Under the pieces are notes generated by a model that saw only the letters and a program-made list of their open reading frames with translations, searched no databases and was not told the DNA's origin. Below are positions 51,901 to 64,000 of a DNA stretch of 64,000 nucleotides, one piece after another. This DNA comes from Polychytrium aggregatum (taxonomy: Eukaryota; Chytridiomycota; Chytridiomycetes; Polychytriales), in assembly GCF_025602895.1 (NCBI RefSeq), contig NW_026516258.1:124001-188000 (forward strand), given 5' to 3'. A program made the translations under genes and the position numbers. Numbering within the stretch: the stretch's first letter is position 1; each line of letters opens with the position of its first letter.

Positions 51901-52918
51901 AGGGCAATGTGGAACCGAATGCCGGTGTGGAACTGCCCAGCCTCGGCGCCGGCAACGCTCTTGACGATATAGTTTTCGCGGATGGCAAAGGCGATGGCGA
52001 GGCCAGCATCCCACATGCCAGGGAGGGCTGTTGGATGGCATGGGCGGTCGAAGCATGCAAGCGAGCGAGGGGAGTGAGTTTGGTGGGTTGTGCCAAAGAC
52101 CCGGCAACGGGTGGCCGGGTTGCGGGTAAGAGTGTCAGATGGTGAGGGAGATGTGCACCAGGCAGCGCACCAGGCAGTGCACCAGGGACCGAGAATGAAA
52201 AACGGCAAAGGAACCCAGATGGGCGAGTTGGAGACTGAGTGTTAGAGCGGAAAGGCACGAACGGCGACGTGGGCCATTGTCCCTGATCCACATGGACCAA
52301 ACATGTGTCCAGGCGAGGGGGACCACAGATGGTGAATGGGCCCACCCTCCAATCACCCCAAACCATCGCCATCACCATCACCATCGCCATCACCATCGCC
52401 ATCAGCACTGCAATCGACATCACAAGCGCGGAGCGGATCGAACCTGAGTGCGCAAACATCCCGAGGACCTGGAGCCACATCGGATCGGAGGTCTTTGGCC
52501 CAAGCAGTCCCGTGACGACCGGCAGCGACCACAGGTACAGGTTCAGCAGAAAGATAAAGAGGGCAATCAGGATGTCGCCGACGGACCACGGGTTGCCAAG
52601 GATGGTGTAGCGCTTCTTGAGGTGCTTCAGGACCTCAAAGCGGGGCCGCCAGATGTTTTGCAGGGAGTGGTTGAGGTCAAGGGCCTGGCATCGATGCAGG
52701 GCGGCTTGGATGGAGATGTCCGAGAGCGAGTTGATGACGGTTATGGCAGCGACGGGGAGCAGCGAGAGAAGCAGATAGCCCAAGTCGGCCTGGTCGACCA
52801 CTCGCACGGTAGGATGGAACTTGACATTGTTGTGGTATAGCCAGAACCATGCAAAGGTGAAGAATGTCGGGCCGAGAACCAGCACGAAGATGACGATCCG
52901 CACAGGCACCGAGGTCAT
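48942..52918 (-). CDS. Ferric reductase / NADPH oxidase-type flavocytochrome with split NAD domain
   Basis: Exons 52918-52444, 52027-51720 and 51542-48942 give 1,127 residues. The N-terminal half is a multi-span ferric-reductase domain with two haem histidine pairs: H198/H212 (RFHIALGY...FH) and H274/H287 (WTHKLYVIF...SH). Then come the FAD-binding motif WHPFSIAS and the NAD(P) glycine motif GAGTGIGA. After HLHFTKQ (about 50850) the NAD domain is interrupted for about 530 residues by Ser-rich disordered sequence and two extra hydrophobic segments (about 49580-49650 and 49415-49520). It resumes at INWFSGRPDFAKIL (about 49210) and ends in FRESWKV. It probably moves electrons from NADPH across the plasma or vacuolar membrane to Fe(III), Cu(II) or O2; sequence alone does not separate these. 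Intron 1 holds a (CATCAC/CATCGC)n tract. Confidence 0.9.
52363..52407. repeat. (CATCGC/CATCAC)n microsatellite in ferric-reductase intron 1
   Basis: About seven 6-bp units of the same family as those at 2760-2803 and 17263-17290. Confidence 0.85.
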
Positions 52919-54131
52919 GGCGGAAGGGGTTGGGATGGTGGGGTGCTGGAGAGGGGGGAGGGCGGATGAGCAGACAGCAGTCCCGACGCAGGGATGAAGC
53001 GGGCTGGAGGCAAGACCAGACGACCTGGCGAGGCAAAGGACAGACAGAGGGAGCTGGACAGCCAAGCCAGAGAGCCAGCAGGAAAGGGGGAGGAAGCCGG
53101 CACGGGCGGGATCAGGGGAGAGAAAGCCGGAAGGAAAGGAGGCTGCTGAGCCGACTGCTGCTTATAAGATGAATAGCGAGCCGAGGGAGGGCGGATTGGG
53201 TTTTGAAAAAAGGGGGAGGGTGGAGGCAGCCTGGGTGATACTCCTGGGAGAGGATGCAGCCAGGCAGGACGGATGGGAATCAGTGGATCTGGAGGAACGA
53301 CGTCGATCTTTTGCTTTGAAAGTTAGGGCGACTCGGCCGACGCGAGCACAAGGTCTCATAACGGAGTACAAATCAAGGCGAGTCTGGCCGCATTGTCAGC
53401 AGGGACCGACCAAGGCCAACAGGGCCGCTGAGCAAACACAGGGATGGAGGTGGGGGAGCCGTGCGGCAAGACATTTGCGAGTGAGGGGGGCTGTTTACGA
53501 GCGAGGGGATACTTGTGGGCCAGGGGTGTTGGAGGAGCATCATGGTGCTTGACTCGTGGCATACGATGCATCGTGCTGGATTCATGTGCACATCGAGCTG
53601 GTGTCGATGTCGATCGGGACAGCAAGTTACCAACGACCCCGAGAGCAATATTCGAACGGGCTTGCCTGGCTGGCGAACAAGGGAGCCACACTGAACGCAC
53701 AGGAATGGCCAACGGTCAGGGCAGCACAGCGCCCCACGACAGGCAAGGAACACCAGCCCGGGTGGGGGAGAGCCGTGTATTGGCGATGAGAGTGTCAAGG
53801 ACAAATCGCGGCAGGGTCTGGCAAGGAACGCAAGAAAAATCCAGCAACGACGTTGGCAGCGATATCGCTGACCGACGGGTGGACGATTGAAGACCTCGGT
53901 TTCATGGAGCGAATTGGATGCAATCGCAGGACCGAGTTGCAGGAGTCGCAGGCCGAGTCGCAGCATCAGAACCAAGCTGCAGCTCGGTGTGCAGCACATA
54001 TACTGTGCAGACGCGTCACACTGCGGCTGAACTGCTCCCCGACTTGCCGACTGGCCGTTTCTTTCGCCGCGCACTGCAGGTGACGCCGCTCAGCAACAAA
54101 GACGTGTTGCACTTGTGTGCGACATGCGGCG

Positions 54132-54277
<146 letters not shown>

Positions 54278-54710
54278 GGACGAGTCTTCGTCATTTCAAC
54301 GGCTGTCGTCGACTATCATCCAACTCTCCCTCTCGAACGCACTGCATCGCGAAATCAACATCAACGTGTCCCATCATACGAACACCCTTGCGTCGCCTGT
54401 GCCGTCCGTGCTGCACGGCTGTCGCGCACACTGTCGGTGCTATGCAGACATCCCACAGCCAGTGCTCGGCGGACCAATCGCGTGGTCTTGCGCGGCTGTG
54501 ACTCGATTGCCCCGGCTTGGTGGTGGCGCTGGAGGGCGATGTTCCATGTCTGCGGGGTGGGTGGGCAGCACCAGTGGTGTCGGTGTGGACGGGGTGGGTT
54601 CCCGCGGCGATGGTGTCGATGGTGTCTGGCGTGGGCCAGGCCCATTTGCATGGTGAATAAGGGTAAATCGGTGTGCGATCCCAGAGGATGCAGCGCCGGC
54701 ATCGGCCATC

Positions 54711-54832
54711 GCAACAACCGTGCTAACAACCGTGCTAACAACCGTGCTAACAACCGTGCTAACAACCGTGCTAACAACCGTGCTAACAACCGTGCTAACA
54801 ACCGTGCTAACAACCGTGCTAACAACCGCGAC
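54711..54832. repeat. 12-bp tandem array (GCTAACAACCGT)n
   Basis: About nine to ten almost identical 12-bp units with no spacers, so not a CRISPR array. Confidence 0.95.
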
Positions 54833-56464
54833 AGCAACCATCGCGACAACCACCGCGACAACTCTTAAACAGCCACAAACACATTGGCTCTCCTGTCCAC
54901 CAAAGTCCCATGCCGCCACGATCCTGGCCTCCTGTGGTTCGTTCCCCTGGCCCGCAGTCCGTGCGCGTCTGCCATCGGTTCCCCCCCGGCCTGCACGAGT
55001 CGTCGCCGGCCTTTCTTTTTGTTAATTTCACTCCGGTGCACAGGCCGTCGGGCTTCAGCCGCAATCTTGGCTGAGCCGCTCCTGGTTCAGCCTGTCTCTC
55101 GTCCTGGGCATCCCCTCGCTCCACCGCTCGTCTTGCACTCAGTGTCCATCCGTCTGCCCAGCAATCGCTCGTCCGCAGCCGCATCTCCTTCCGTCACCAG
55201 TCGACTCACCTCATATCGTCAGCCGCATCACCGCCGACCATGGGTCGCTCGTGGTGCTCCCCTGGCCCGTCAAATGATAGCACCCCAGCCGGTCGTTTCG
55301 TCTCGCACGGACTTTCTTCGCAGACTTGGCAGAGTCACTGCGTTGGTCCTCGTTGCCAGACGCAAGCAACTTTCCTTTTGCCGTCGCGGCCTGGCGATCG
55401 ACTCAGCAGTCGGGCGAGGGCCTGCGACAAGCCGATTGAGCAACTTCCGACCGCCCACCGGCCTTGTCCACCATGACCCCGTCCTGTGACCCGGCCCTGG
55501 CGCTCGCATGCCTCACCTCCCTCTCGTGCTCGTGCGTTGTTGCTCGGCGCCTGATCCCTTCGCAACCATGTGCCTCGGATGCGCACGTGTGGGTTTCAAC
55601 TCCGTACAGCTTGCGCGGTGAGCACCCCCGCCGATGCTTCGATGTATTCGGATCTCTTCTCGATGAAGAGCGTGTTGGTCCAAGATATCCGAGCCGATCA
55701 AAGGATCGTGCTGATGACCGGATGATGGCAGAATCGACCTCACTTCCTGGGATCTGCCGAGACAGACTCCAGAGTCGAGGATAGTCTGCGTTGGGTGAAT
55801 GGGCCACTTCGCGCAGTGCCTGTCATCCCGATGTTCCATGCGAAACACAATACATGCATACCTGGAGAGCGGTGCTCTGATGCAGATCGAGAGCACCCTG
55901 GCCGGGCGACCGGATGAGCTGATCGATGGAACAGAACCATCCATCGAGTCCTGCGTTTACGGCAGATCTTGTTTTGAAACGAGACACATTCACACCCGGA
56001 TGGCTTGTGGATCGGTTGATGTTGATCGATCTGGCTGAACGGCTTTGATCGGTTCTCAAACCAGCGATAATGCTCTTCCACCCTCATCCCAGGGTGGCTT
56101 CTGCTCTGACCCGCAGTGGCTGCATCTGCAGCGACTCGCTGGCCCCCGTCATGCCCACTCATTCCATGCATCTCCCTCACTCAGGGAAATGATTTGACCC
56201 ATTTGACCGGGTGTGTGATATGATCCGGCTACGTGCTTGTCCGAATGAGTCGATGTGTCCCATTCTTCGACCCGCTGTGCGGCAGAACACCGCCATTTCG
56301 TCCAGCTCCCCGATTTGACCAACACCGGTATGATCGATTCACATTGCTCATTTGCTGCCATGGCAACGAGTCGTCCGCAAGACCCGGGTTGAGCTGCGAT
56401 CCAAAGACATCATCATCTGCCCGTAACTGGTCCAGCACCGCCGGCCTCGTCGTATCCGAGCCCA

Positions 56465-59400
56465 ATGTGGTTTTCGGCTCCTCCGCTTCCGTCCAGCATC
56501 ACCCTCCGTCCAGACGAAGCCCTGGTCGTCACCGTTTCCATAATCGACAATGGCCACTCGTCATTCGGTCTCTCGCATCCATCGCACAGTCCCCCAGCCG
56601 GCACTCTGGATATCCAGGCTTGGACCAATGCCCTCTCGTCAAGCAATGCGCTGGACCGACCCTGGGCTGCCGTTTCGCTTCCCCAAGTTGCTGCATCCAA
56701 CGACTGCCCGCTGCTCGGCAAGCTCCAGGACAGTCAGGCTGTTCGTCTGTTCTCTGGATCTATCCAGCCCTCCGATCGGACCATTACCCGATATGAGCTC
56801 ACCCTCCGAGCCGTCTGGACGATGCCCGACGGCTCCTCAGAAATCCAGTGGCTGAGCCCCGGCAACAACTTGGTCGTCTCCCTCGCCGGCGATGCCGATC
56901 CGCCTGTCGATGTGTCCGAATACATCGACTACGGTCTCTCTGGGCGCATCGAGAAGCTGCCTCCCCGAGACCACACCAGCCTGATTGCCTTCGTCCGCGA
57001 CTGGCAGTCGATCGTCGTCCTGGATCCCGGATACGAGGCCGTTTTCTGGGAGCGCCGCAATACCCAGTGGATCGAGCCCTCCTTCTCGGGTCCCTCGGGC
57101 TTTGTCGTCACTGGTCGACCGATCTTTACAGCTTGTTGGCAACATGCCCGAAGCGGTCGATGGCTGGTCCTCATTCCAAGCCTGCTCTCGAGCCCCATCG
57201 TCGCTGGGGGCAGCAACGTCATCGTCGCTGGGCATCAGGATCCCGATCGTCCAGCGGAAGCACTTTTGGCAGTCGGGCTGGCCGGTGAGGGTCTGCCGCC
57301 TTTGCTGGTCGAGAGCTGGTCCGTCCTCCGGGGGTCGCCCGTTTCGAGGCAAACCTCATCCTCCTGCTTCGGAGGGTCGCCGTTTGACTCCCTGGGATTC
57401 TGGTACGTTGGAACACCATCTTCAATAGCAGGTGCAGTAGCGGATGAATGGCGGATGCAATAGCAAATGTACTCATCCACACCGATTTGTGGCTGCATCT
57501 CACTGTTCCTCTGCCGGGCATTGCCCTTTCAACCTCGCTACGCGACCAGTACATGGAATACATTCGGTACCGACGTGTCGGCTGCAGCGATTGTGGAGGA
57601 AGTCAAGGTGACGAGTCCTGCCCGAATCCACAGCTCTCTTGTCGACTCGTCCTCCTCCCTTTGGTCTCACACGTATATGCTGTTTCATCACCTCCTTGGT
57701 CCACAGAGCTTCCACACAAGCGAAATCCCGGTCAGAGTAGTATTGGTCGATGATGGGTGGCAAGATACCACCGCAGACCGGAGACTTGTCTCGCTTGAGG
57801 CGGTATGTGGGATCCAGCTGCTCTTGGCTTGTCTATCCTACAATCGGCACCAGCGGCGAGTCCACCACAAAACCTCCAAGGACGTCTCAATCTCATCTGG
57901 ATGCGGCTCGTGGTTCTTCCCTCCCCACCATATAGAACTCAGCAAGATTCCCACACGGACTCTGTTCGCTCGTCGAGGAGCTCCGATTCAACGGAGTTGA
58001 CTCTGTCGGCGTATGGCATGCCATTGTCGGATATTGGTATGGGCTCGGGGATATACGAGAGTCCCGCAATGCCTCATCGACCTTACTGCATGGAGCATGC
58101 TTGCTCTTGCGTCGTCGGGACTCTGTATCGGCATATGACCAAGCTTGTGTTGCGATATGGCCAGGCTCGGATTTGGGCCTGATGGTCCGCCAGGTCGCTG
58201 TCCTGTTCCGCTCATCTTTGGTTGACCAACTCCTCGCCTGACGGTTAGGGACGGCATCGAGCCCGGCTCTGAGTTGGCGAGAAAGTACACCTGTCGCCGG
58301 GTTGCAACAAAGAGTGGATCGCTCAAGTGGATCATCGACCCAACGTCACTCTCGGCCTTTTACTCGGATTTTTATGCCAGACTCAAGTCGTTGGGGATAG
58401 CATTCGTCAAGGTCGACTATCAGGTGCGCCTCTAGGACCAGATACGATGCAACTCAATCCGATCGCATCGGACCCAGTCGACCCGGACACTCCCCAAAGT
58501 CTGACGAGCGAGCAGAGCCCAAGCGACGCTGATGGCGGCTGGACTGGCGATGCCACTGCACTCCTGCGGCGATGTTGCCACAGAACGACGTAGCGATGTA
58601 CTGACTCGATCAATATTCTGGAAACCCGTCAATGCTGGTGGCGGAACGGGGTGCTAGAATGTATTCGATGAACTCGAGGATGGATCGGAATTGTGCCGGC
58701 TCTACCAAGATGTCCTCATTCAGGCAGCCCGAAAGTACCAGGTTATTGCTTCGCTATGCACATGTTCGTTTCTTGCTGCGGCCGGTTTTGATGTATCGTT
58801 GAATGGGATTGCTCATCAGCCCCAATGTTCTTTCAAACAGCTTTCTGTCATCTGGTGCATGTGCCACACCCCAGAGATACTCCATCACACCTTTCTGCCC
58901 GGGCACACCCTTGGAATCGACAACACCCTTCGCAACTCCGAAGACTACTTCCCAGGTGCACCTGTTGTTGCAGATCATGCTCGCTATCCCCCGTCGATTC
59001 TCAGCGTTGCTGTGGCTGCATCGCTTACACTGTGCTGTCCTGTGTCCAGACGACTTTTCATCGCAGCAATGGCACATCGTCACCAACATCTTCAACTCTC
59101 TACTGTTCGACTCGATCATGCCCTCGGAGCACTCCACTCGTCTCGACTGGGACATGTTTCGGACCGCCGACGCATTCGGATATTCTGAGGTGCAAGCCCT
59201 TGCACGCTTCATGAGCGCCGGCCCGATATTCATGAGCGACAAGAGCCGAGTACACAACGCAGATGTCCTCAAGTGCATGCATCGGAACGGGAAACTGGTG
59301 TCGCTCCGCCACTCTGGCCTGCCAATGACTAGACTCTCCCTTGGCCTTGCCGGAATATCCAATGGCCTTGTCACGATCCAAACGCAGCGCCCAGACGGCC

Positions 59401-60194
59401 AACTCATGTCCATGCTTGCCGTATTCAATCTCGCAGACACCCCTCAGCTCGCAGGCATCACCGTCGATGACATTTTCGATGACACTGTCGATGTCTCGGA
59501 TGCGTCTCCTTCACCGAAAGTATTTGCTGCCCGTGGCTTTGACGACAAAAGGACCGTGTTGGTTTCGGCTCAGCGTCCACTCTCGGTGCTCGTTCCGCCT
59601 CGCCAGGCTGTCGTCATCGCCATCTCGCCTGTCATCTCTCTACAGCAACGCCCTCTGGATCTGGCGTCGCTGCGGGGTACAAGATCGCCCAATAGCCAGC
59701 TCGATCCACTCTCTCTGCCACTCGGGGCGTTACTGTGCTTCGGCTTCGTCGATCAGGTTCGGTCGAATTGCATCCGCTGAGCGAAGCATCATCTCAGATT
59801 CCGGGCAGTTGCTGATCGGCCGTTTTCATCCCTGCAGCTCGTTGGAAACGACCCAATTCGTGGACTCTCTGTGAGAATGCTCGATGCGCCCGCATCCGAA
59901 GCGACCGAGCTGCTGGTCGAGCTTGAGACCCGCGACAGCGGTACCCTGATGCTGTGGTGTCATGGAGCCGGCACTCGAATCCACAGCGTGGCCGTTGGGC
60001 GATCGCCTGACGCCGAAATGGTCTCGCACATGGATCCAAATCCGTTCTGGAAGTCCGAGATCGAAGCACTCGCATGGCCCGAGCACATCACCGGAGTGTC
60101 CGTGTACATCGACTTGGCCAAGGCTGGTCTTGATAGCCATCTTGGCAATAGTGCCAAGGTCCACCTGCGCATGATATACTCTGCAGCGTCCTGA
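56465..60194 (+). CDS. Raffinose-synthase / alkaline alpha-galactosidase family (GH36-like) protein
   Basis: Nine phase-checked exons: 56465-57402, 57550-57607, 57707-57802, 57936-58036, 58249-58423, 58658-58741, 58841-58955, 59050-59756, 59838-60194. The product has 876 residues. The N-terminal 300 residues are a beta-sandwich. The barrel shows the family's signatures in order: GFCTWNTFG, PVRVVLVDDGWQD, SLEANSARFPHGL, VGVWHAIVGYWDG, AFVKVDYQ (Asp about 454, the expected nucleophile), GIDNTLRNSEDYFP, IFNSLLFDSIMP, DWDMFRT and GPIFMSDKS. This family moves or hydrolyses alpha-galactosyl groups of raffinose-type sugars. Fungal members are uncharacterised or act as alpha-galactosidases. No signal peptide is seen, so it is probably cytosolic. 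Several introns are needed to place each signature in frame, which supports the model. Confidence 0.9.
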
Positions 60195-60788
60195 GTGCTC
60201 TCCAAACTGTGCATGGACTCGAGGCGAGTTGTCGCAGAGTCGCAGCATTCACAAATCAACACGGCTACCTGTGCTTGAGATCAAAATCCCCTCCCTCTTG
60301 AATGTTCCATGCACTGCAACCCATATGGTGTGTCCAAGCGCACAGCCACTTGCCGCGCTCGACTTTTGGATGCAGTTGGCATATATATGTGTGTGTGCAT
60401 CGGCAGAATGCCCGAGGTGTACAGCGTGGAGCAAGAATATCGCAGGTGGAAAGGGGGGGGTATATGTGTACGCTTGCTCTGCCGGTGTTTCCCTGGTAGG
60501 TTGAAAGCAACATACTTTGGAGGCCAATCATGGAGAAGTAAATTGGATTCAAGATGCATCAAAATGGTCTTATCGACAAAGGCACACACTGGCTTTGCCG
60601 CGGTGGCAGTCGTGACGAACCTGTCAATGAACGACAGCTCGAGTGCGGCAAAACGATGCAAACCAGACCGGTGGTGAAAACCACGGCTGTCGCATGTCAA
60701 TGACAAGAAAGAGAGGAATTCTGACGGGAGAGTGAATGAACAACGCCCCGACGGATGGATCCTTCGAGGAGAGTGCTTGCATCGTTGC
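60195..60788. other. Convergent intergenic region
   Basis: 3' flanks of the raffinose-synthase-like and tail-anchored genes. It has a poly-G run at about 60450 and no gene. Confidence 0.6.
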
Positions 60789-63700
60789 TTACACTGAGCC
60801 TTGTCCAAAGAATCGGAGACCAATCGCCACCAGAACGGCGGCACTGGCAACGACCGTGGCTGTCACGATCGAAGTCGACGGGGCTCTGGAGCGAGATGTC
60901 TGGGCCACGATCTCTTGGGCTCGCGTCTTGGCCTGAGGGTCCGAGCGGGTTTGGGGCGATTTGGCTTTGGGGGACTTGGCTTTGGGGGACTTGCTAGCGA
61001 CGCCCGAGGGCACAGGGACGGTCGAGACGGCTGCAGGTCGCTTGGATCGGAGCGAAAGCATGGAAAGCTGATAGTCCTCGATCTCACGGTGGTTGGGGAT
61101 CATGTACGACGTCGATTCCTCAGAGTCTCGGTGGAGAGTATAGGGGATATTGTTGCTGAAGTTCATGTAGGGTCTCTCGACCTTGGGTGTCTGCCCGGCA
61201 CGGAGGCAACAGATCAGAATCTGGCCCGATATGATTGCAGCCTCGTAGCTGTGTATCCACATCAGCAAGCGGTCCTACCTTGGCTGCGACTCTGGGCTGC
61301 TGGCTTGCCGTTCGGCTTCGAATGGGACTCACGGTCTCTGTTGGGGGACAATGAAGGGGGAGGCACAGATCCGATGCACGGACAAATCAGCACAACCCAC
61401 AAGTGCGCCTCAGCACCACCAGGCCGGGGTCGGCAGCAAACAGTCGACCAGCAGCATTCTGTGTCGACGGGGAGACGCAACTGATTCGCAGAGCGATCAT
61501 TGAGCGACACGACTTGCTCGTTGGCGCATTCGTTGCTCCTTACCTGTCTCTTCATCATAGTCCCAAAAGTGCTCCCAGATTGATGGTCCATCAACATCGA
61601 GGCTGATTTCTTGATTCTTGCGGCGGCTCTGGGCCGAGTTCTGGGCCGAGTTCCGGGCCGAGTTTTGAGAAATGAAAGTCGTTTTCAGTGCATTGGTCGC
61701 TCCGCACTTTCCTCATGCATCGGCGACAATTGTCATCAGAGTCTATACCAGTGTGTGCGCACTATCTTCATCTCTCTCCAAATCCAAATCGCAGCATAGT
61801 GTCATGCTAGAACCTGCCCGCAGCTGAGCTCCACTCACACACACGCTGATCGATGGAAACACACTTACCGGCTGCGCCTGGGGCTTTTGGTGGGCGAGCG
61901 ACGAGTCTTTCTTCAAGTAAGAGGCCCAGGTCGGCTTGATGGTGCTCTTCTCAGCCGACTGGACGGGCTTCTTGGCAGCTTTGGAGGCCCCCTTGTTGAG
62001 TTCGATGACAACATCTCTGCCCGACGAAATATAATCGGCCCAAACCTCTGGGGTGTTGCCTGTTGGAGACGGGTTGGACGACTGGCGGGAGCGGCTGGAA
62101 GCGGCCGAGGCCGAGGTAGGGCGCGGGGCTCGGATTGTTTTGGCCGGGGCCGTTGTCAACTTTGCAGCAGTCGAGGCTGAGGATCCTGCGACCGTCTTCA
62201 GGCTGCGCTCAATGACAATATCCTTTCCAGGCGAGATGTAGTCGGCCCAGACATCGGGGGTGTCACCGACAGGAGAGCTGTTGGACGATTGACGGGAACG
62301 ACGAGCCGGGGCAGACACTGGACGAGAAGCAGGACGAGACAGGGTTGGAGCCGGCGCAGCAGCCTTTGGCCCAGGACGCCCGGACGTTTTCTCGACAACA
62401 ATGCTTCTTCCGGGCGAAATGTACTCAGCCCAGATATCGGGGGTGTCGCCAACCGGCGAGGAGTTGGAAGACTGGCGAGAGCGGCCCGACGACGCCGACC
62501 GAGAGCGCTCAGGTCGGGTCTGTGGCTTGAGACTGCCGGACTGGGCCTTGGCACCATTGGTCTGTCTCTCAATCACAACTGGATTGGAGGGCGAGATGTA
62601 GTCGGCCCACACATCCGGAGTATTGCCTGTGGGAGAAGACGACGACTGGCGGCTATGGGCTTTTGACTGTGGCTGGGAGCTTGCCTGAGAGGAATGCGCT
62701 CTGTACGAGTCCTGGGCCTTGGCAGAGAGCATTGACCAGGTAATCTGGTCATTCGCGAGCGTCGTGAGCTTCTGAGGGCTGGACGATGGGTTTCTGGAGC
62801 GGGCCGGGGTCGATGTGGCCGGGGTAGCCTGGGCGGACAAGCGCTGGTAGGTATCCTGGGCTCGGTTCGGGAGCATCGACCAGGCGATATCATCGCCGCG
62901 TTCGGTGGACATATTTGCGAGCCTCGGGGACCTGTTGTGCGCATACTGGCGGTATGCTGTCTGAACCTTGACAGAAAGCATATCCCAGGAGATTTGTTCG
63001 TTCTTCTGGACTGGTCCGGTTGCGTATTTGAGACGCTGGTCGTTGGCAGCACGAGCATTGCCAGGAAGCATCGTCCAGGAAATTTCTTCGTCGTGGGGGC
63101 TCATTTGCATGGCCGTGGGACGGGTGCTCAGATAGGGCTCCTGACTGGCCTGGCCGAGTTTTTGGTTGATCCAATCCTGGGTAGCGATCTGGAAGGTTCC
63201 AGGCAATTGTGTGTGGTGGAGGTAATTGCCGGTGAAGATAATCGCCGGTGAAGTGACGAGTAACGAATGAGCAAGCGGCGACACGAGCACATGAACGGCG
63301 CCGCATCGAAACCTCAAAGGCGAGGGTAACAGTTGCTCCTCATCTTTCCTGGATTGCCAGTACTCAATGCTGCATTCTCGCTGTGGGGGGAAGGCACCGT
63401 CCAACTGAAACAGTAACACGAGTGCTGTACCTTGGAGGGCTGCGAGCGAGGACTCTTGCTTTCTTGGGAGGCCTGCTTGGTCCCGGGTGCCTTGTCACTG
63501 CGCGAGCTCTTAGCCGAGGCCGAGAGTGCGGGAGAGCGGACGGTGGTTCCCTGTTTGTGCAAAGCGATCCGCCCCAACAAGATCAGCAAACAAGGACTGT
63601 ATGTCGAAAGGAGAGCAGGGGATCGAGGAAACTTTTCACTCGCGCACATGTTCCGTCAGTTCCCACACACGATATGGATGCTCGCAAGCTGCCACAGCGC

Positions 63701-64000
63701 TCACCATGGATCCGTAAATGTTGGTGTTCTGTCCTGGGTGTCTCAAGCTCTGCAGCTCTCGGAAGAGAGAGTGGTTCAGTGCCTGGAGCTGATCGACGCT
63801 CTGAGCATCAAGGTTCTGGAACCGAGTCTCGTTCGAAAGACGGGCACGGCCGACTTGCGAGCGAAGGCCGTCGACCTCGCGCAGCTGGGCCCGGATCGCC
63901 GTCTGCAACTGCTGCTGCTGGAGGAGCTGCTGTCCTTGCTGGTGCTTTCTATTCTGCTCTGGGGTGCCGATCTTGGCACCTTTGGCGCCCTTCGTCGAGG
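60789..64000 (-). CDS. Repeat-containing, probably tail-anchored membrane protein (5' end outside window)
   Basis: Exons seen, 5' to 3': >64000-63705 (coiled coil rich in Gln, ending NTNIYGSM), 63550-63431 (Ser/Lys-rich), about 63190 or higher down to 61869 (repeat exon, upper edge uncertain), one ending at about 61541 (ISLDVDGPSIWEHFWDYDEET), perhaps an 11-nt microexon near 61280, and 61190-60789. The repeat exon has four copies of an ISWxML motif (EEISWTMLPGNAR, EQISWDMLSVKVQ, DDIAWSMLPNRAQ, DQITWSMLSAKAQ). These are followed by four copies of SRQSS..P.G.TP.VWADYIS...VVIE. The C-terminus is a single hydrophobic segment (IVTATVVASAAVLVAIG) followed by RFFGQGSV, typical of tail-anchored proteins of the ER or outer mitochondrial membrane. 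I do not recognise the family. Confidence 0.75.
61629..61668. repeat. 12-bp tandem repeat at a 3' splice site
   Basis: Three to four units of GGGCCGAGTTCT. On the coding (minus) strand each unit contains a possible acceptor CCCAG followed by AACTCGG. Confidence 0.8.

Noticed and set aside
53373-54074. 233-codon minus-strand open frame in the gene-poor region
   Set aside because: No start context, domain or composition typical of the real genes; Cys/Arg/Pro-rich like random GC-rich DNA.
54711-54832. CRISPR array
   Set aside because: The 12-bp units are contiguous with no spacers, and the window is eukaryotic.

Overview
The window looks like nuclear DNA from an early-diverging fungus, most likely a chytrid. 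It is GC-rich and intron-rich, with short GT-AG introns (mostly about 50-500 nt) and a few GC-AG introns. Its genes include a fungal-type adenylate cyclase (RA-LRR-PP2C-cyclase), an AzgA purine permease, a PL14 lyase, a fungal/plant-type raffinose-synthase-family enzyme and a piece of a Fanzor (eukaryotic TnpB). Chytrids are one of the groups known to carry Fanzors. The taxon is an inference; no marker gene in the window proves it. All exon models were built by hand from splice sites and checked for phase continuity.

Layout: 0-0.5 kb, 3' end of a Sel1-repeat gene (+). 1.0-9.9 kb, adenylate cyclase (-). 10.6-12.7 kb, ZGPAT-like zinc-finger/G-patch protein (+). 13.6-16.4 kb, transglutaminase-like protein (+). 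17.5-20.1 kb, secreted polysaccharide lyase 14 (-). 21.2-22.5 kb, small membrane protein (+). 23.8-24.6 kb, intronless SANT-like protein (-). 26.0-32.5 kb, 17-exon polyproline/WH2 protein (+). 33.4-38.6 kb, RING/TRAF-type zinc-finger protein with cadherin-like and TPR domains (+). 38.9-41.6 kb, AzgA purine permease (-). 42.5-46.6 kb, DHX33-like DEAH helicase (-). 47.2-48.0 kb, Fanzor fragment (+) beyond the helicase 5' end. 48.9-52.9 kb, ferric reductase/NOX-type oxidoreductase (-). 53-56.4 kb, repeat-rich gene-poor stretch. 56.5-60.2 kb, raffinose-synthase-family glycosidase (+). 60.8 kb to the end, repeat-containing tail-anchored protein (-), cut at its 5' end.

The genes are unrelated neighbours and do not form a cluster. 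Shared themes are cAMP signalling, actin or ubiquitin scaffolding, RNA helicase and splicing-type factors, and nutrient acquisition (purine uptake, iron reduction, polysaccharide and galactoside breakdown). The most unusual items are: (1) the Fanzor RuvC/zinc-ribbon fragment, with a hairpin 6 nt after its stop codon; (2) the polyproline gene, in which all 16 introns are phase 1 and eight consecutive exon units each carry one proline block; (3) the tail-anchored protein with two different four-copy repeat families; (4) the ferric reductase whose NAD domain is split by about 530 residues containing two extra hydrophobic segments.
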